NCBI GenBank assembly: GCA_965198915.1
Contig: CBDAQC010000002.1
Span: 1,116,001-1,180,000, forward strand
Reading direction: 5' to 3'
DNA from: BOG-908 sp965198915
GTDB taxonomy: Bacteria; Pseudomonadota; Alphaproteobacteria; Acetobacterales; Acetobacteraceae
Length of the DNA: 64,000 nucleotides
In this document: positions 45,627 to 54,844 of the stretch, one piece after another
Position numbering within the stretch: position 1 is the first letter of the stretch
Layout of the letters: each line of letters opens with the position of its first letter
Translations under genes and position numbers: made by a program
The notes under the pieces: model-generated
What the model saw: the letters and a program-made list of their open reading frames with translations, nothing else
What the model was told of the DNA's origin: nothing
The model's database searches: none

Positions 45627-47432
45627 ATGACCGACACCCCGCTCGCCCTGATACGCAACTTCTCCATCATCGCCCACATCGATCACGGCAAGTCCACGCT
45701 CGCGGACCGGTTGATTCAGGCCTGCGGCGGCCTGACCGACCGCGAGATGACCGAGCAGGTGCTCGACAACATGGAGCTCGAGAAAGAGCGCGGCATCACC
45801 ATCAAGGCGCAAACCGTGCGCTTGGCCTACAAGGCAAAGGATGGCCTGACCTACGAGCTGAACCTGATGGACACGCCGGGCCACGTGGACTTCGCCTACG
45901 AGGTGAGCCGGAGCCTCGCCGCCTGCGAGGGCAGCCTGCTGGTGGTGGACGCCAGCCAGGGCGTGGAAGCGCAGACGCTGGCCAACGTGTACCAGGCGAT
46001 CGACGCGCATCACGAGATCGTCCCGGTGCTGAACAAGATCGACCTGCCGGCCGCCGAGCCCGACCGCGTGCGCCAGCAGATCGAGGACGTGATCGGCCTG
46101 GATGCCTCGGACGCGGTGATGATCAGCGCCAAGACCGGCCTGAACATAGAGGGCGTGCTGGAGGCGCTGGTCACCCGCCTGCCGCCGCCCACCGGCGACG
46201 CGGACGCGCCGCTGAAGGCGCTGCTGGTCGATAGCTGGTACGACCAGTATCTGGGCGTGGTGATCCTGGTCCGCGTGCGCGACGGCCGCCTCAAGCGCGG
46301 CCAGAAGATACGCATGATGGCCAACGGCCACGCCTACGTGGTCGAGCAATGCGGCGTGTTCACGCCGAAGATGGTGGCCACCGGCGATCTGGGCCCGGGC
46401 GAGATGGGCTACATCACCGCGGCGATGAAGACGGTGGCCGACTGCAACGTTGGCGACACCATCACGGATGATCGCGTTCCGGCCGCAGACGCCCTGCCCG
46501 GCTTCAAGCCGTCGATCCCCGTCGTCTGGTGCGGCCTGTACCCGGTCGATGCCGACGATTTTGAGAAACTGCGCGAATCACTCGGCAAGCTGCGGCTGAA
46601 CGACGCGAGCTTCCATTATGAGGCGGAGACGTCGGCGGCGCTTGGGTTCGGCTATCGGTGCGGGTTCCTGGGCCTGCTGCATCTGGAAATCATTCAGGAG
46701 CGCCTGAGCCGCGAGTTCGACCTGGACCTGATCGCGACTGCGCCGTCTGTCGTGTACAAGTTGCAGAAGAACAACGGCGAGGTGATGGAGCTGCACAACC
46801 CGGCAGACATGCCCGATCCCACCTACATCGACCACATCGAGGAGCCGTGGATACGCGCCACCATCATGGTGCCCGACGACTACCTCGGCAACGTGCTGAC
46901 CCTGTGCAACGAGCGCCGCGGCCGCCAGGTGGACCTGACCTACGTGGGCAACCGCGCGATGGCGGTGTACCAGCTACCGCTGAACGAAGTGGTGTTCGAT
47001 TTCTACGACCGGCTGAAAAGCATCAGCCGCGGCTACGCGAGCTTCGACTACGCGATGGACAGCTACGAGGAAAGCGACCTCGTGCGCATCTCCATACTCG
47101 TCAACAACGATCCGGTGGACGCGCTCAGCTTCATCGCGCACCGCTCGGTGGCCGAGACACGCGGCCGCTCGATCTGCGCCAAGCTGAAGGACCTGATCCC
47201 GCGCCAGCTCTTCAAGATCGCCATTCAGGCAAGCATCGGCAGCCGCATCATCGCGCGCGAGACTTTGGGCGCGCTGAGCAAGGACGTGACCGCCAAATGC
47301 TACGGCGGCGACATCAGCCGCAAGCGCAAACTGCTGGAGAAGCAGAAAGAGGGCAAGAAGCGGATGCGGCAGTTCGGCAAAGTGGAGATACCGCAGAGCG
47401 CGTTCCTTGCTGCGCTGAAGATGGATGCGTAG
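45627..47432 (+). CDS. lepA: Elongation factor 4 (LepA)
   Basis: 601 residues, translational GTPase. G1 is AHIDHGKST, G3 is DTPGHVDF and G4 is NKID. The EF-G-like domains III and V and the LepA-specific C-terminal domain (KCYGGDISRKRKLLEKQKEGKKRMRQ) are complete. It acts on ribosomes during stress and in 30S biogenesis. Start ATG 45627 is the family start; the frame is open 22 codons upstream without conservation. Repeat B6 begins at the first base after the stop. Confidence 0.97.
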   Translation: MTDTPLALIRNFSIIAHIDHGKSTLADRLIQACGGLTDREMTEQVLDNMELEKERGITIKAQTVRLAYKAKDGLTYELNLMDTPGHVDFAYEVSRSLAACEGSLLVVDASQGVEAQTLANVYQAIDAHHEIVPVLNKIDLPAAEPDRVRQQIEDVIGLDASDAVMISAKTGLNIEGVLEALVTRLPPPTGDADAPLKALLVDSWYDQYLGVVILVRVRDGRLKRGQKIRMMANGHAYVVEQCGVFTPKMVATGDLGPGEMGYITAAMKTVADCNVGDTITDDRVPAADALPGFKPSIPVVWCGLYPVDADDFEKLRESLGKLRLNDASFHYEAETSAALGFGYRCGFLGLLHLEIIQERLSREFDLDLIATAPSVVYKLQKNNGEVMELHNPADMPDPTYIDHIEEPWIRATIMVPDDYLGNVLTLCNERRGRQVDLTYVGNRAMAVYQLPLNEVVFDFYDRLKSISRGYASFDYAMDSYEESDLVRISILVNNDPVDALSFIAHRSVAETRGRSICAKLKDLIPRQLFKIAIQASIGSRIIARETLGALSKDVTAKCYGGDISRKRKLLEKQKEGKKRMRQFGKVEIPQSAFLAALKMDA

Positions 47433-47566
47433 AAGAAGGCAAGCAGTTCTTTTTTGAAAAAAACAACCAAAAAACTTTTGGTCCCTGTCGGCGGCTGCTG
47501 AAGCGTTCGCCGTCAGGGAGCAAAAGTTTTCTGCTTCTTTTTTTCAAAAAAGAAGGCCTTGCTTCC
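47433..47566. repeat. AT-rich inverted-arm repeat, copy B6
   Basis: Left arm 47437-47480 and right arm 47520-47564. The core holds a stem TCCCTGtCGGCG / CGCCGtCAGGGA, so the entire element is one large imperfect palindrome. It separates the convergent lepA and methyltransferase-HNH genes, a position where terminators for both strands are expected. Confidence 0.87.
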
Positions 47567-47570
47567 TACG

Positions 47571-49325
47571 TTACGCACCGAACCATTCGGCCGATTGCGT
47601 TTCCTGGCGCAGTTGCAGCCGTTTGAAATCCAGTGCGTTGAACAGGTCGTCCAGGTCGGGACTGGCGCCCGCCAGCACCGGAAGCGAGGTCGCCGCCTCC
47701 TCCGTGAAGCGAAGCCGCACAGCCGCGCTGCCGTCGAGATAGGCGTCCTGCCACCAGGCCTTGATCGCGGCGCGTGAGGTCTCCAGCCGTGCGGCCGAGG
47801 GCAGCAATTCGCGCTTTTGGTGGCGGTTGATCCCGGGTGCGGACGGCAGCAGGTTCCAAAGGTCGTCGCACGGCCAGGCCGACCACGGCAGGCAATGGTC
47901 GATATCGACGTCGGCCGGCTGCAGCTTGCGGCCGGTCCACACACAATTGACCGGCCGCCCCGCCGCGAAATGCTGCCTTACCAGGCCGCGCACGAAGCTG
48001 GTGTCGCGGTCCGGCTCGTTCCAGCGCAGCGCCGCCTGTATGTCGCGGCCGAACAAGCCAGGCGCCGCCTGCTGGCGCTGCAGGTAACCCTCGATCAGGC
48101 GCGCCCATTCGGCCACGAGCATCGGCTCGATCCAGGCAGCCATACGCCGCAGCGCGTGCCAGATGTGCAGTGGAACCCGCGTCGTTCCGAACTTCCAGAG
48201 CTCCTCCTGGTTGGCGGCGAAACCGTCGCCGCCGCGCGGCACCCGCCCATATTCCGTGGGAAACACCGGCACATCGTTGGCGTAGGTCAGATGCCGCGCC
48301 GGCATCTCGGCGATAAGCTGCGCGGCATCGGCAAGTGCGCGCGCCAGGTTCCGGCCCGCGTCGCCGGGTAGGTGCAGGCCCGGCCGGAGATCGGCCGCGG
48401 GAACCGCGCTCAGCGCGCGATAGGCGTCCTTGACGAAGCCCAGTCCACCGCCGCTTCGCTGCGGCAAGTTGCGGTCCAGCAACGGCTTGTACAGCCGAAG
48501 CCAGTAGAGTGCCACCAGCCCGAGCGGCAGCAGCACGCCGTCGCCGGCCTCGCGCGCCACGTTCGGCGAGGCGTCGGCGATGCGGGCGATGCAGCGCAGC
48601 AGCGCCAGCTTGTAGGTGGCGCTCTTTTCCTGCCGCAGAATCACCCCGCGCAGCAGCGGCAGCGCGCCGGCCCCGTCATCGGGCAGGTCCAGGATGACCG
48701 TCTGCCACGTGACCCCGGCGCGGCCCTGCAGGTCATCCGTGCGCTCTGTAGCCACACGCAGCGCCAGGCCCAGCTCCAGCCCCAGCCGCTCCACCTCGTG
48801 CGCGCTGACCGGCCACATCGCACGGTCCTCAGGCGAGGGTCCGTGGCGCAGGGTGATGACCATGCGGCCGCCCGGCCGCACCAGCGTGGCCAGCTTGCGC
48901 ATGGCGCGGGCACGCTCGTCCGGCGGGACGTGCATCCACACGCCGCTGAGCCACACCAGATCGAAGACGATGCCCAGGCGGTGTACCGCGCCCAGCCCCG
49001 GCAGGCTGTCATCGACCCAGCGTATGCGGGGGGACCGGTGACGGGCACGCGCATCCTGCCGCAGGAAGGTGGCCGGCTCGACGGCGACCACGTCCCAGCC
49101 GGCCTCGGCAAACCACGCGGAATCGCGCCCGCTGCCCGCGCCCACATCCAGCAGCAGGCCGGGCGTGGCAGGCAGGAAGGGCATGGCGCCGCGATGTATG
49201 TCGGCAAAGCCGAACGCCTCGAACGCGGCGCCGAACTCGGCGAAGCCCTGGTTATAGGCGTCTATCGTGTTGGCGGCCACGTGACGCACGCTAGCGGGAA
49301 GTGCCGGCGGCCGGCAACGCGACAC
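47571..49325 (-). CDS. SAM-dependent methyltransferase fused to an HNH endonuclease
   Basis: 584 residues. The N-terminal ~210 form a class I methyltransferase: motif I LLLDVGAGSGRDSAWFAEAG (57-76), acidic VAVEPA and a later VWLSGVWMHVP. The middle (~215-440) is helical and unrecognised (ATYKLALLRCIARIAD). The C-terminus has an HNH nuclease: C461, DIDHCLPW (D476-H477), WNLLPS (N491) and INRHQ (H502). No DNA-methyltransferase catalytic motif such as NPPY/DPPY is visible, so the methylated substrate is unclear. The start GTG 49325 is tentative; an internal GTG 12 codons in is possible. It lies next to the tRNA-Ser integration site. A restriction or defence role is inference. Confidence 0.82.
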   Translation of the reverse strand: MSRCRPPALPASVRHVAANTIDAYNQGFAEFGAAFEAFGFADIHRGAMPFLPATPGLLLDVGAGSGRDSAWFAEAGWDVVAVEPATFLRQDARARHRSPRIRWVDDSLPGLGAVHRLGIVFDLVWLSGVWMHVPPDERARAMRKLATLVRPGGRMVITLRHGPSPEDRAMWPVSAHEVERLGLELGLALRVATERTDDLQGRAGVTWQTVILDLPDDGAGALPLLRGVILRQEKSATYKLALLRCIARIADASPNVAREAGDGVLLPLGLVALYWLRLYKPLLDRNLPQRSGGGLGFVKDAYRALSAVPAADLRPGLHLPGDAGRNLARALADAAQLIAEMPARHLTYANDVPVFPTEYGRVPRGGDGFAANQEELWKFGTTRVPLHIWHALRRMAAWIEPMLVAEWARLIEGYLQRQQAAPGLFGRDIQAALRWNEPDRDTSFVRGLVRQHFAAGRPVNCVWTGRKLQPADVDIDHCLPWSAWPCDDLWNLLPSAPGINRHQKRELLPSAARLETSRAAIKAWWQDAYLDGSAAVRLRFTEEAATSLPVLAGASPDLDDLFNALDFKRLQLRQETQSAEWFGA

Positions 49326-49366
49326 TTGATCCGGCTTCCGACGCCGATTAGGGTCCGCGCCGCGCG

Positions 49367-49456
49367 GGAAGGATGGCCGAGCGGCTTAAGGCGCACGCTT
49401 GGAAAGCGTGTGTGCGTGAAAGCGTACCGTGGGTTCGAATCCCACTCCTTCCGCCA
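49367..49456 (+). tRNA. tRNA-Ser (GGA)
   Basis: 90-nt class II tRNA. The acceptor is GGAAGGA/TCCTTCC, the anticodon stem-loop CACGC-TTGGAAA-GCGTG gives GGA, a long variable arm is present, the T-arm is GGGTTCGAATCCC, the discriminator is G and CCA is encoded. Its 3' end is the attachment site of the element that follows, and the tRNA remains intact. Confidence 0.97.
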
Positions 49457-49458
49457 GG
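49443..49458. repeat. attL (direct repeat, left)
   Basis: CACTCCTTCCGCCAGG. It covers the last bases of the tRNA-Ser T-arm/acceptor, the CCA end and two further bases. Identical to 60302-60317. Confidence 0.9.
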
Positions 49459-49580
49459 GACCGCTTCGCAGGCTTTCGCCACTCTCCCCGGATCGGCTGA
49501 AAACTGCCCAGGATCATCATACTAGCCGAAACTATCTACCGTAGTCTTGCGCTTGCTTTCGCCAGCACGCGCGGTTAGGT

Positions 49581-49591
49581 TTAGGGGACAG
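49581..49591 (+). promoter_or_regulatory. Candidate integrase arm-type site, left
   Basis: TTAGGGGACAG, identical to 60231-60241 near the other end. Related GGGGAC/GTCCCC motifs follow at about 49594-49600 and, inverted, 49639-49646. Repeats of this kind near both ends of an integrative element usually bind the integrase N-terminal domain or excisionase. Confidence 0.5.
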
Positions 49592-49688
49592 TTGAGGGGA
49601 CTGGCTCGGCTATCCCCTTAAAACGGTGATTAGGGCAGCTTGTCCCCTAGACGCGCTCCCCATCCCGCCCACTAGACGGAGGTTGCTG

Positions 49689-50930
49689 GTGCCACCACGG
49701 CCGGAGCCATTGAACGCCAAACGGGTGCTGCACGCCCCTCCTGGCCGCTATGGTGACGGGGGGAAGCTCTATCTGCTGGTGCGGCCCGATGAGTCCGCCT
49801 TTTGGCTGTTCCGCTACACAGCCAATGGCAAGATGCGAGAGATGGGACTAGGCCCGGCCCGTGGTTCACATGCCATCCCGTTGGCGCAAGCGCGCAAGAA
49901 GGCGGTGGTGCTTTTTGAAGAAGTGGCCGGTGGGCTGGACCCGCTGGCGGAGCGAGTCGCCGCAGCCGAGGCGGAGAAGGTGCAGGCCGAAACGGCGGTG
50001 CGCCGCGCCATCACCTTCCGGGAGGTGGCCGAAGATTTTATTGCCACTCATGCCGCCGGCTGGGCTAACCCCAAGCACAAGGCGCAATGGGGTAGCACCC
50101 TGACCACCTACGCTTATCCCCTAATCGGCGCGGTGCCGGTGGCCGAGATTAGCACCGACAATGTGCTGAACGTGCTACGGCCGATCTGGCACACCAAGGC
50201 GGAAACGGCGGCGCGGCTGCGCGGCCGGATCGAGTCGATCCTGACCGCCGCCACCGTGAAGGGACTGCGTTTAGGGGAGAACCCGGCCCGGTGGCGTGGT
50301 CACCTGGCCGAGCTACTGCCGGCCCGCAGCAAGGTTGCCCCGGTGGAGCACCATGCCGCCCTGCCCTTCCCCGAGTTGCCAGCCTTCTTTCTCCGGTTGC
50401 AGGCCGCCGATGGGCTAGGCGCCCGCGCGCTGGAACTGGCCATCCTGACCGCAGCACGCACGGGTGAAGTGCTGGGTGCTACCTGGGCCGAGATAGACCT
50501 TGATGCGGCCCTTTGGGCGATCCCGACCGCGCGCATGAAGGCCAAGCGCGAGCATCGAGTGCCCCTATCTGCTCCGGCGGTGGCGTTGTTGCGCAAGCTA
50601 GCCACCATCCGGGAAGGGGATTTCGTTTTCTCTGGGCAGAACCCAGGCAAGGCGTTGTCCAATATGGCGCTGCTGATGGCACTCCGGCGGATGAAGCGGC
50701 CGGACCTAACTGCTCACGGGTTCCGAAGCACCTTCCGCGATTGGGCGGCCGAGACCACGCACTTTCCCTCGGAGGTGGTGGAGATGGCCCTGGCTCATGC
50801 AGTGGGGGACAAGGTTGAGGCTGCGTATCGGCGCGGTGATCTGTTTCTGAAACGGCGGGAGTTGATGGACGATTGGGCGAGCTTCACAGCAGCGCACGCC
50901 TTAGCGGGCGCGAGATCGTCCGTCGACTAA
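49689..50930 (+). CDS. int: Tyrosine-type site-specific integrase (P4-like)
   Basis: 413 residues. The N-terminal arm-binding DUF4102-type domain (PGRYGDGGKLYLLVRP) is followed by the SAM-like core-binding domain (about 115-210) and the catalytic domain. Visible are TAARTGEVLGATW (first Arg), HGFRSTFRDWA (His-x-x-Arg), MALAHAV (His) and AAYRRGD (Tyr nucleophile). Start is GTG 49689, six bases after GGAGG; a frame open to GTG 49626 has no such site. It points away from attL, 233 bases inside it, the standard layout for elements inserted in tRNA genes. Confidence 0.93.
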   Translation: MPPRPEPLNAKRVLHAPPGRYGDGGKLYLLVRPDESAFWLFRYTANGKMREMGLGPARGSHAIPLAQARKKAVVLFEEVAGGLDPLAERVAAAEAEKVQAETAVRRAITFREVAEDFIATHAAGWANPKHKAQWGSTLTTYAYPLIGAVPVAEISTDNVLNVLRPIWHTKAETAARLRGRIESILTAATVKGLRLGENPARWRGHLAELLPARSKVAPVEHHAALPFPELPAFFLRLQAADGLGARALELAILTAARTGEVLGATWAEIDLDAALWAIPTARMKAKREHRVPLSAPAVALLRKLATIREGDFVFSGQNPGKALSNMALLMALRRMKRPDLTAHGFRSTFRDWAAETTHFPSEVVEMALAHAVGDKVEAAYRRGDLFLKRRELMDDWASFTAAHALAGARSSVD

Positions 50931-50985
50931 GGAACGCATAGGGATCATCGGGGTCTAAGGCCAATTATGTTCGAGGGAAGTTAAG

Positions 50986-51711
50986 GTGGACGAAGACAAG
51001 GGAAAATCAGTCGGATTTCCTTTGATTGCCGATGACCTATTGCACGACGGGTTTGATGCATCATGGGTTCGGCGCATTTTAAACGAACTTGTGTTGAAGC
51101 AAGGCTGGACTCCGCCAAGTCAAGAAGATGTAGCGAAGCTAGCCCATGAACTAGATCTACTGAAACAACGCATTCAGGGTCGCTCACTGTCAAAGAAACT
51201 TGGAGGCGATTTAATCGCAATTGCTGCGGCATTTCGCACCATCGACTCTCTTGCATTACCTTTTATTCAAGAATGTTGGTCAGGACACCGCCCGCCTTAC
51301 GAAAATCAAAGCGAAAGGCTTGTTGCGCAATACAGCGAGCATCTGTTGTTGGCTTCTCAAGCTATCGCTCAGTCGCGGGACCGGGCCGTGCTACGCATTT
51401 CTTATGGTATGCACGCCAACAAACGCCTCTGGAAAGGCGCGGCTTTGGAGCTTGCGGGTTTATTAGCAGTTGCTCTTGCAAAAAATAACCCCGGCCGGAC
51501 GCTTGGTTACAGCAGCGGCGGTCCCGCAAGCCGATGGGTTCACCTAATGATACCCAAGCTGACCAGTGAAATGCCATCACTTGAAACGGTCTCGGCCCTA
51601 CTGAAAAGCGAGGCGCGCACCAAGCGCTTGGAGGAGGAACGTAGGCGAGAAGAAGAACGCCTCCACGCTTTGTTGCCTCCGCCCGACTCCGATTCCACTA
51701 TTCCGTTTTGA
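50986..51711 (+). CDS. Unknown AT-rich element protein
   Basis: 241 residues from GTG 50986, with GAGGGA upstream. It is mostly helical; residues ~45-70 and the C-terminal ~25 (RTKRLEEERRREEERLHALL) are predicted coiled-coil, the end being strongly charged. No catalytic motif is recognised. Base composition is clearly lower in GC than the integrase before it and the primase after it, suggesting separate acquisition. A position between integrase and excisionase-like gene is where satellites and islands often keep cargo such as defence genes; that role is inference only. Confidence 0.65.
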   Translation: MDEDKGKSVGFPLIADDLLHDGFDASWVRRILNELVLKQGWTPPSQEDVAKLAHELDLLKQRIQGRSLSKKLGGDLIAIAAAFRTIDSLALPFIQECWSGHRPPYENQSERLVAQYSEHLLLASQAIAQSRDRAVLRISYGMHANKRLWKGAALELAGLLAVALAKNNPGRTLGYSSGGPASRWVHLMIPKLTSEMPSLETVSALLKSEARTKRLEEERRREEERLHALLPPPDSDSTIPF

Positions 51712-51719
51712 ATTTCTGC

Positions 51720-51755
51720 TACCGGGTATTCTCTCTAAACTGATTCTACCCGGGT
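51720..51755. promoter_or_regulatory. Candidate paired operator upstream of the HTH gene
   Basis: Two near-palindromes, TACCGGGTA (51720-51728) and TACCCGGGT (51747-51755), lie 27 bases apart, centre to centre, in the gap before the excisionase-like gene. They may bind an element regulator. Confidence 0.35.
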
Positions 51756-51844
51756 TGAAGCACTTCGCCGAAATCCCCCGATGCTTCCGAGAGCGGCTAA
51801 TGAGACTCTCCGCGTGTTCGCCACAGCACGCCGGAGAGTCCGCG

Positions 51845-52048
51845 ATGAACCACGAAGCCCTAGCCTACCGTATCCCTGACGCCGGCCGCATGACCGGGCT
51901 GGGAAACACCAAGCTCTATGAGCTGATCGGGCAAGGGGTGCTTGACGCCCGCAAGGCAGGAAGCCGCACGCTCATCACGGGGGAAAGTCTGCGCGCCTAC
52001 GTCGCCAGTCTACCGAAAGCCGAAATCAAAACTGGCCAAGCCACCTAA
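51845..52048 (+). CDS. AlpA/excisionase-like helix-turn-helix protein
   Basis: 67 residues, one winged-HTH of the MerR/AlpA excisionase type: YRIPDAGRMTGLGNTKLYELIGQG is the helix-turn-helix, SRTLITGESLRAYVASLP the wing and last helix. Such proteins bend attachment-site DNA during excision or activate element genes. Start ATG 51845 with GGAGAG upstream; the frame continues upstream but without conserved sequence. Confidence 0.85.
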   Translation: MNHEALAYRIPDAGRMTGLGNTKLYELIGQGVLDARKAGSRTLITGESLRAYVASLPKAEIKTGQAT

Positions 52049-52180
52049 CCACGCAAGCCGGACTCCCGCGAGATGCGAGAGCCGGCGGCGGTTCGTGTGG
52101 GTGCTGGGGAGCACTGCCTAAATACTCGACCCGAGCGGCGGTTTCCAGTCTCGCGGCCCGGCATGGAGAATTTCCAAACC

Positions 52181-52360
52181 ATGCCATACGTCACCATCCA
52201 ACACCTAGGCTTCTTGCTGCCATTAGCAGCCGCCGCCGATACACCCGCCCTCGCTTGCGCGCTGGACCGCCTAGCCGATCTGGCGCTTGCCCACGGCCGA
52301 GCCGTCTATGCGGAACACCTCGCCCACCGCGCGGAAAGTTTGCGGGAGGCAAAGCCATGA
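52181..52360 (+). CDS. Small unknown element protein
   Basis: 59 residues from ATG 52181, Ala/Leu-rich and helical (LACALDRLADLALAHGRAVYAEHLAHRAESL). Its TGA overlaps the primase start (ATGA at 52357), which supports real, coupled translation. An alternative ATG lies at 52163. No family recognised. Confidence 0.55.
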   Translation: MPYVTIQHLGFLLPLAAAADTPALACALDRLADLALAHGRAVYAEHLAHRAESLREAKP

Positions 52361-53223
52361 TGACCACGGCAGACCTCGCCGCCCGCCTGGGATTGGACAA
52401 GCGCCCGCGCTCATTCGGCGGAAAGTGCCCCGCGTGTGACTATCCCCGCGCGTTTTCGCTAAAGGACGTGAAGGGGCGCACCCTGGCGTTCTGCGCGAAC
52501 GGCTGCGCGCAAAGCACCCTGGCCGATGTGCTGGCGCGGGTGACGGGTGGAGGATGGAAACCACCCGACCCAAACGCTGATGTAATCAACAAGATCGCCA
52601 CCCGAAAGGCCGCCACCGAGAAAGCGTTGCGCGTATGGGCAGGCAGCACCACCGCGACAAACACACTAGCCGACACCTATCTGATTAACCGCCTTCTGCC
52701 CTGCCTGGCCGCCTCCGCCGCACTGCGTTTTCGTGGTGATTGCGTCCACCCCGAAGGCGGCCGCTATCCCGCGCTAATCGCCCTTGTGGTGGACGTGGAA
52801 GCCAAGCCGGTGGCGGTGCATCGCACCTACCTCTCCGCCACTGGATACAAGGCGCAAGTCGTTCCCCCGAAGGCCAGTAAAGGACCGATCTGGACCGGAG
52901 CAATACGGCTGGACCCGGCTGCGCCTGAGATTGTGGTGGGGGAAGGTATCGAGTCCAGTGCCAGCGCCGGCCGCCTGCTACGGCTACCCGCCTGGGCAGC
53001 ACTCTCCGCAGGCAATATGGCGAACGGGCTGTTGCTGCCCGAAAGCGTGAGGGCAGTGGTGATCGCCGCCGATGCCGACGAACCCGGTAGGAAGGCCGCA
53101 CAAACCGCCGCGAGCCGGTGGCGTGCGGAAGGCCGCAGGGTGCGGATTGCTCGCCCTGACCGGCCTGGGCGCGACTTCAATGACCTGCTGCGCGAACGCA
53201 CTGAGGCTGACTATGCCACGTGA
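52357..53223 (+). CDS. Element DNA primase (zinc finger plus TOPRIM)
   Basis: 288 residues. An N-terminal CHC2-like zinc finger (CPACDYPRAFSL...FCANGC, about residues 24-52) is followed by a TOPRIM domain with Glu in VVGEGIESSASAG and the DxD motif in VVIAADADEPGRKAA. It makes primers for element replication, together with the helicase gene that overlaps its end by 11 bases. This compact primase type is common in alphaproteobacterial phages and integrative elements. Confidence 0.85.
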   Translation: MMTTADLAARLGLDKRPRSFGGKCPACDYPRAFSLKDVKGRTLAFCANGCAQSTLADVLARVTGGGWKPPDPNADVINKIATRKAATEKALRVWAGSTTATNTLADTYLINRLLPCLAASAALRFRGDCVHPEGGRYPALIALVVDVEAKPVAVHRTYLSATGYKAQVVPPKASKGPIWTGAIRLDPAAPEIVVGEGIESSASAGRLLRLPAWAALSAGNMANGLLLPESVRAVVIAADADEPGRKAAQTAASRWRAEGRRVRIARPDRPGRDFNDLLRERTEADYAT

Positions 53224-54844
53224 TTCAGATGGCGCCGGCTTCACCATCGAAACGCAATTGCCGGACCTGATCGTGCAAGGCGCGAACCTGCCCGCGACCG
53301 CGACCGAGTTGCGCGACGTGCTCGCCGCAAGTGATCTGGTGTTTGATAGAGGTGGCGTGGCCGTGATGCTGCGCCATCCGGCCGAGGGCGGCCCACCGAA
53401 GGCGCACCGCCTGACCAACAACGGCGTGGTGACGCTGGCCCACCGGTTGTGCCGTCCGGTGAAGGTGAACGCCGAAGGCCAGCACATAGGCGTGACGCTG
53501 CTGGACCGTGTGGCGAGCATGTATTTGGAGTTGCCCGACTGGGGACTCCGCCCGCTGGCCGGGATTACGGGCGCGCCGCTGTTGCAGGAAGATGGCAGCA
53601 TCATCACAGGCGACGGTTACGACGCGCGCCGGCATGTCTGGTGCGCCAATGTGCCGCACGTTAAAGTTCCGGCCTACCCAACCAAAGCCGACGCGGAAAT
53701 AGCGCTGCACCTGCTGCGCACCACGTTCCGCACCTTCCCCTTTCAAGACTCGCCTTTCCTTCTGAGCGAGGGTTTGACGGTGGTTGACACCACCAAGCGC
53801 GCCATGTTGGCCGAATCCAGCTTCCTGGCCGGGCTGATGACGGCGGTTTGCAGGCCGAGCCTGGACCTAGCGCCCGGGCTGCTGGTGAGTGCGCCGGAGT
53901 TGACCGGTTCGGGTGCCGGCAAGGGACTGCTGGTGCGCGCGACATGCGCCATAGCCTACGGGTTCGCCCCCTCGCCTTTCACGGCTGGCCACGACAAAGC
54001 CGAGATGGACAAGCGGCTTGTGGCCGAGCTTATCGAAGCCGGCCCGGTGACGTTTCTGGACAACGTAAACAGCGCCGTTCTGAGATCTGATACCTTGGCC
54101 AACGTAATGACGGAGCGGCCGGCGCGCGTGCGTGTGATGGGCTTATCCCAAATGGTGCCGCTGAACTGCGCCGGGCTGATCGCCGTGACCGGCAATGGCC
54201 TGTCCGTTTCGGAAGACCTGGCGCGGCGCTTCCTTTCGATCAAGCTGGAACCGCAATGCGAGGATGCGGAGGCTAGGCCTTTCTCCGGCAATCTCATCCG
54301 CGACCTGAACGCACGCCGGAGCGAACTGCTGGGTGCGCTGCTGACAATCTGGCGATGGGGACGGCAGAACGAGATTTCCACCGGATTACCGTTTGCCAGT
54401 TTCGAGACCTGGGCTTGCTGGTGCCGCGATCCGTTGATTGCGCTGGGCTGCGCCGATCCGATTGAGCGCGTGCGGCAGGCCAAACAAGCCGATCCGAAGC
54501 GCCGCGCAATGGCCGAGTTGTTTCAACGATGGAGCAAAACCCACGGCGCCGCGCCGATGACGGTGGCCACGCTGGACCCGGCCGTGGTGGCGCTGCTGGA
54601 CCCGCAGGATCGTGGCAGGCAATACCGCGCCGCCCGGCTGATTCAAATGACCGGAATGCGGATTGACGGCTGTGTAATGGACCGACAGGAGCCGGCCGGA
54701 AAATGGGGCGCCGCAACGTATGCAGTAATCCGCACCGAACCCGAAGCGCCCTTAGCCGAACCCGCTACGGCCGAAGTCATGCCCCCTATGCCTCCTATGC
54801 CACCACCCGCCGAAGGCCAGGGTAATTGGCAGGGTGAGCTATGA
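53213..54844 (+). CDS. Element replication helicase / ATPase
   Basis: 543 residues from ATG 53213. A P-loop-like TGSGAGKGLLVRA lies near residue 232, followed by a Walker-B-like VTFLDNVNSAVL and an arginine-bearing segment LARRFLSIKLEPQ. This layout resembles SF3/AAA+-type helicases that accompany primases in phage satellites and plasmids. The C-terminus ends in a Pro/Met-rich tail. It is coupled to the primase (11-base overlap) and to the next gene (ATGA). The helicase assignment is by context and motif, not full alignment. Confidence 0.75.
   Translation: MPRDSDGAGFTIETQLPDLIVQGANLPATATELRDVLAASDLVFDRGGVAVMLRHPAEGGPPKAHRLTNNGVVTLAHRLCRPVKVNAEGQHIGVTLLDRVASMYLELPDWGLRPLAGITGAPLLQEDGSIITGDGYDARRHVWCANVPHVKVPAYPTKADAEIALHLLRTTFRTFPFQDSPFLLSEGLTVVDTTKRAMLAESSFLAGLMTAVCRPSLDLAPGLLVSAPELTGSGAGKGLLVRATCAIAYGFAPSPFTAGHDKAEMDKRLVAELIEAGPVTFLDNVNSAVLRSDTLANVMTERPARVRVMGLSQMVPLNCAGLIAVTGNGLSVSEDLARRFLSIKLEPQCEDAEARPFSGNLIRDLNARRSELLGALLTIWRWGRQNEISTGLPFASFETWACWCRDPLIALGCADPIERVRQAKQADPKRRAMAELFQRWSKTHGAAPMTVATLDPAVVALLDPQDRGRQYRAARLIQMTGMRIDGCVMDRQEPAGKWGAATYAVIRTEPEAPLAEPATAEVMPPMPPMPPPAEGQGNWQGEL

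Noticed and set aside
47571..49325. Reading the methyltransferase-HNH gene as part of the integrated element
   Set aside because: It lies outside attL, on the chromosomal side of tRNA-Ser, so it is not within the boundaries set by the 16-bp repeat.
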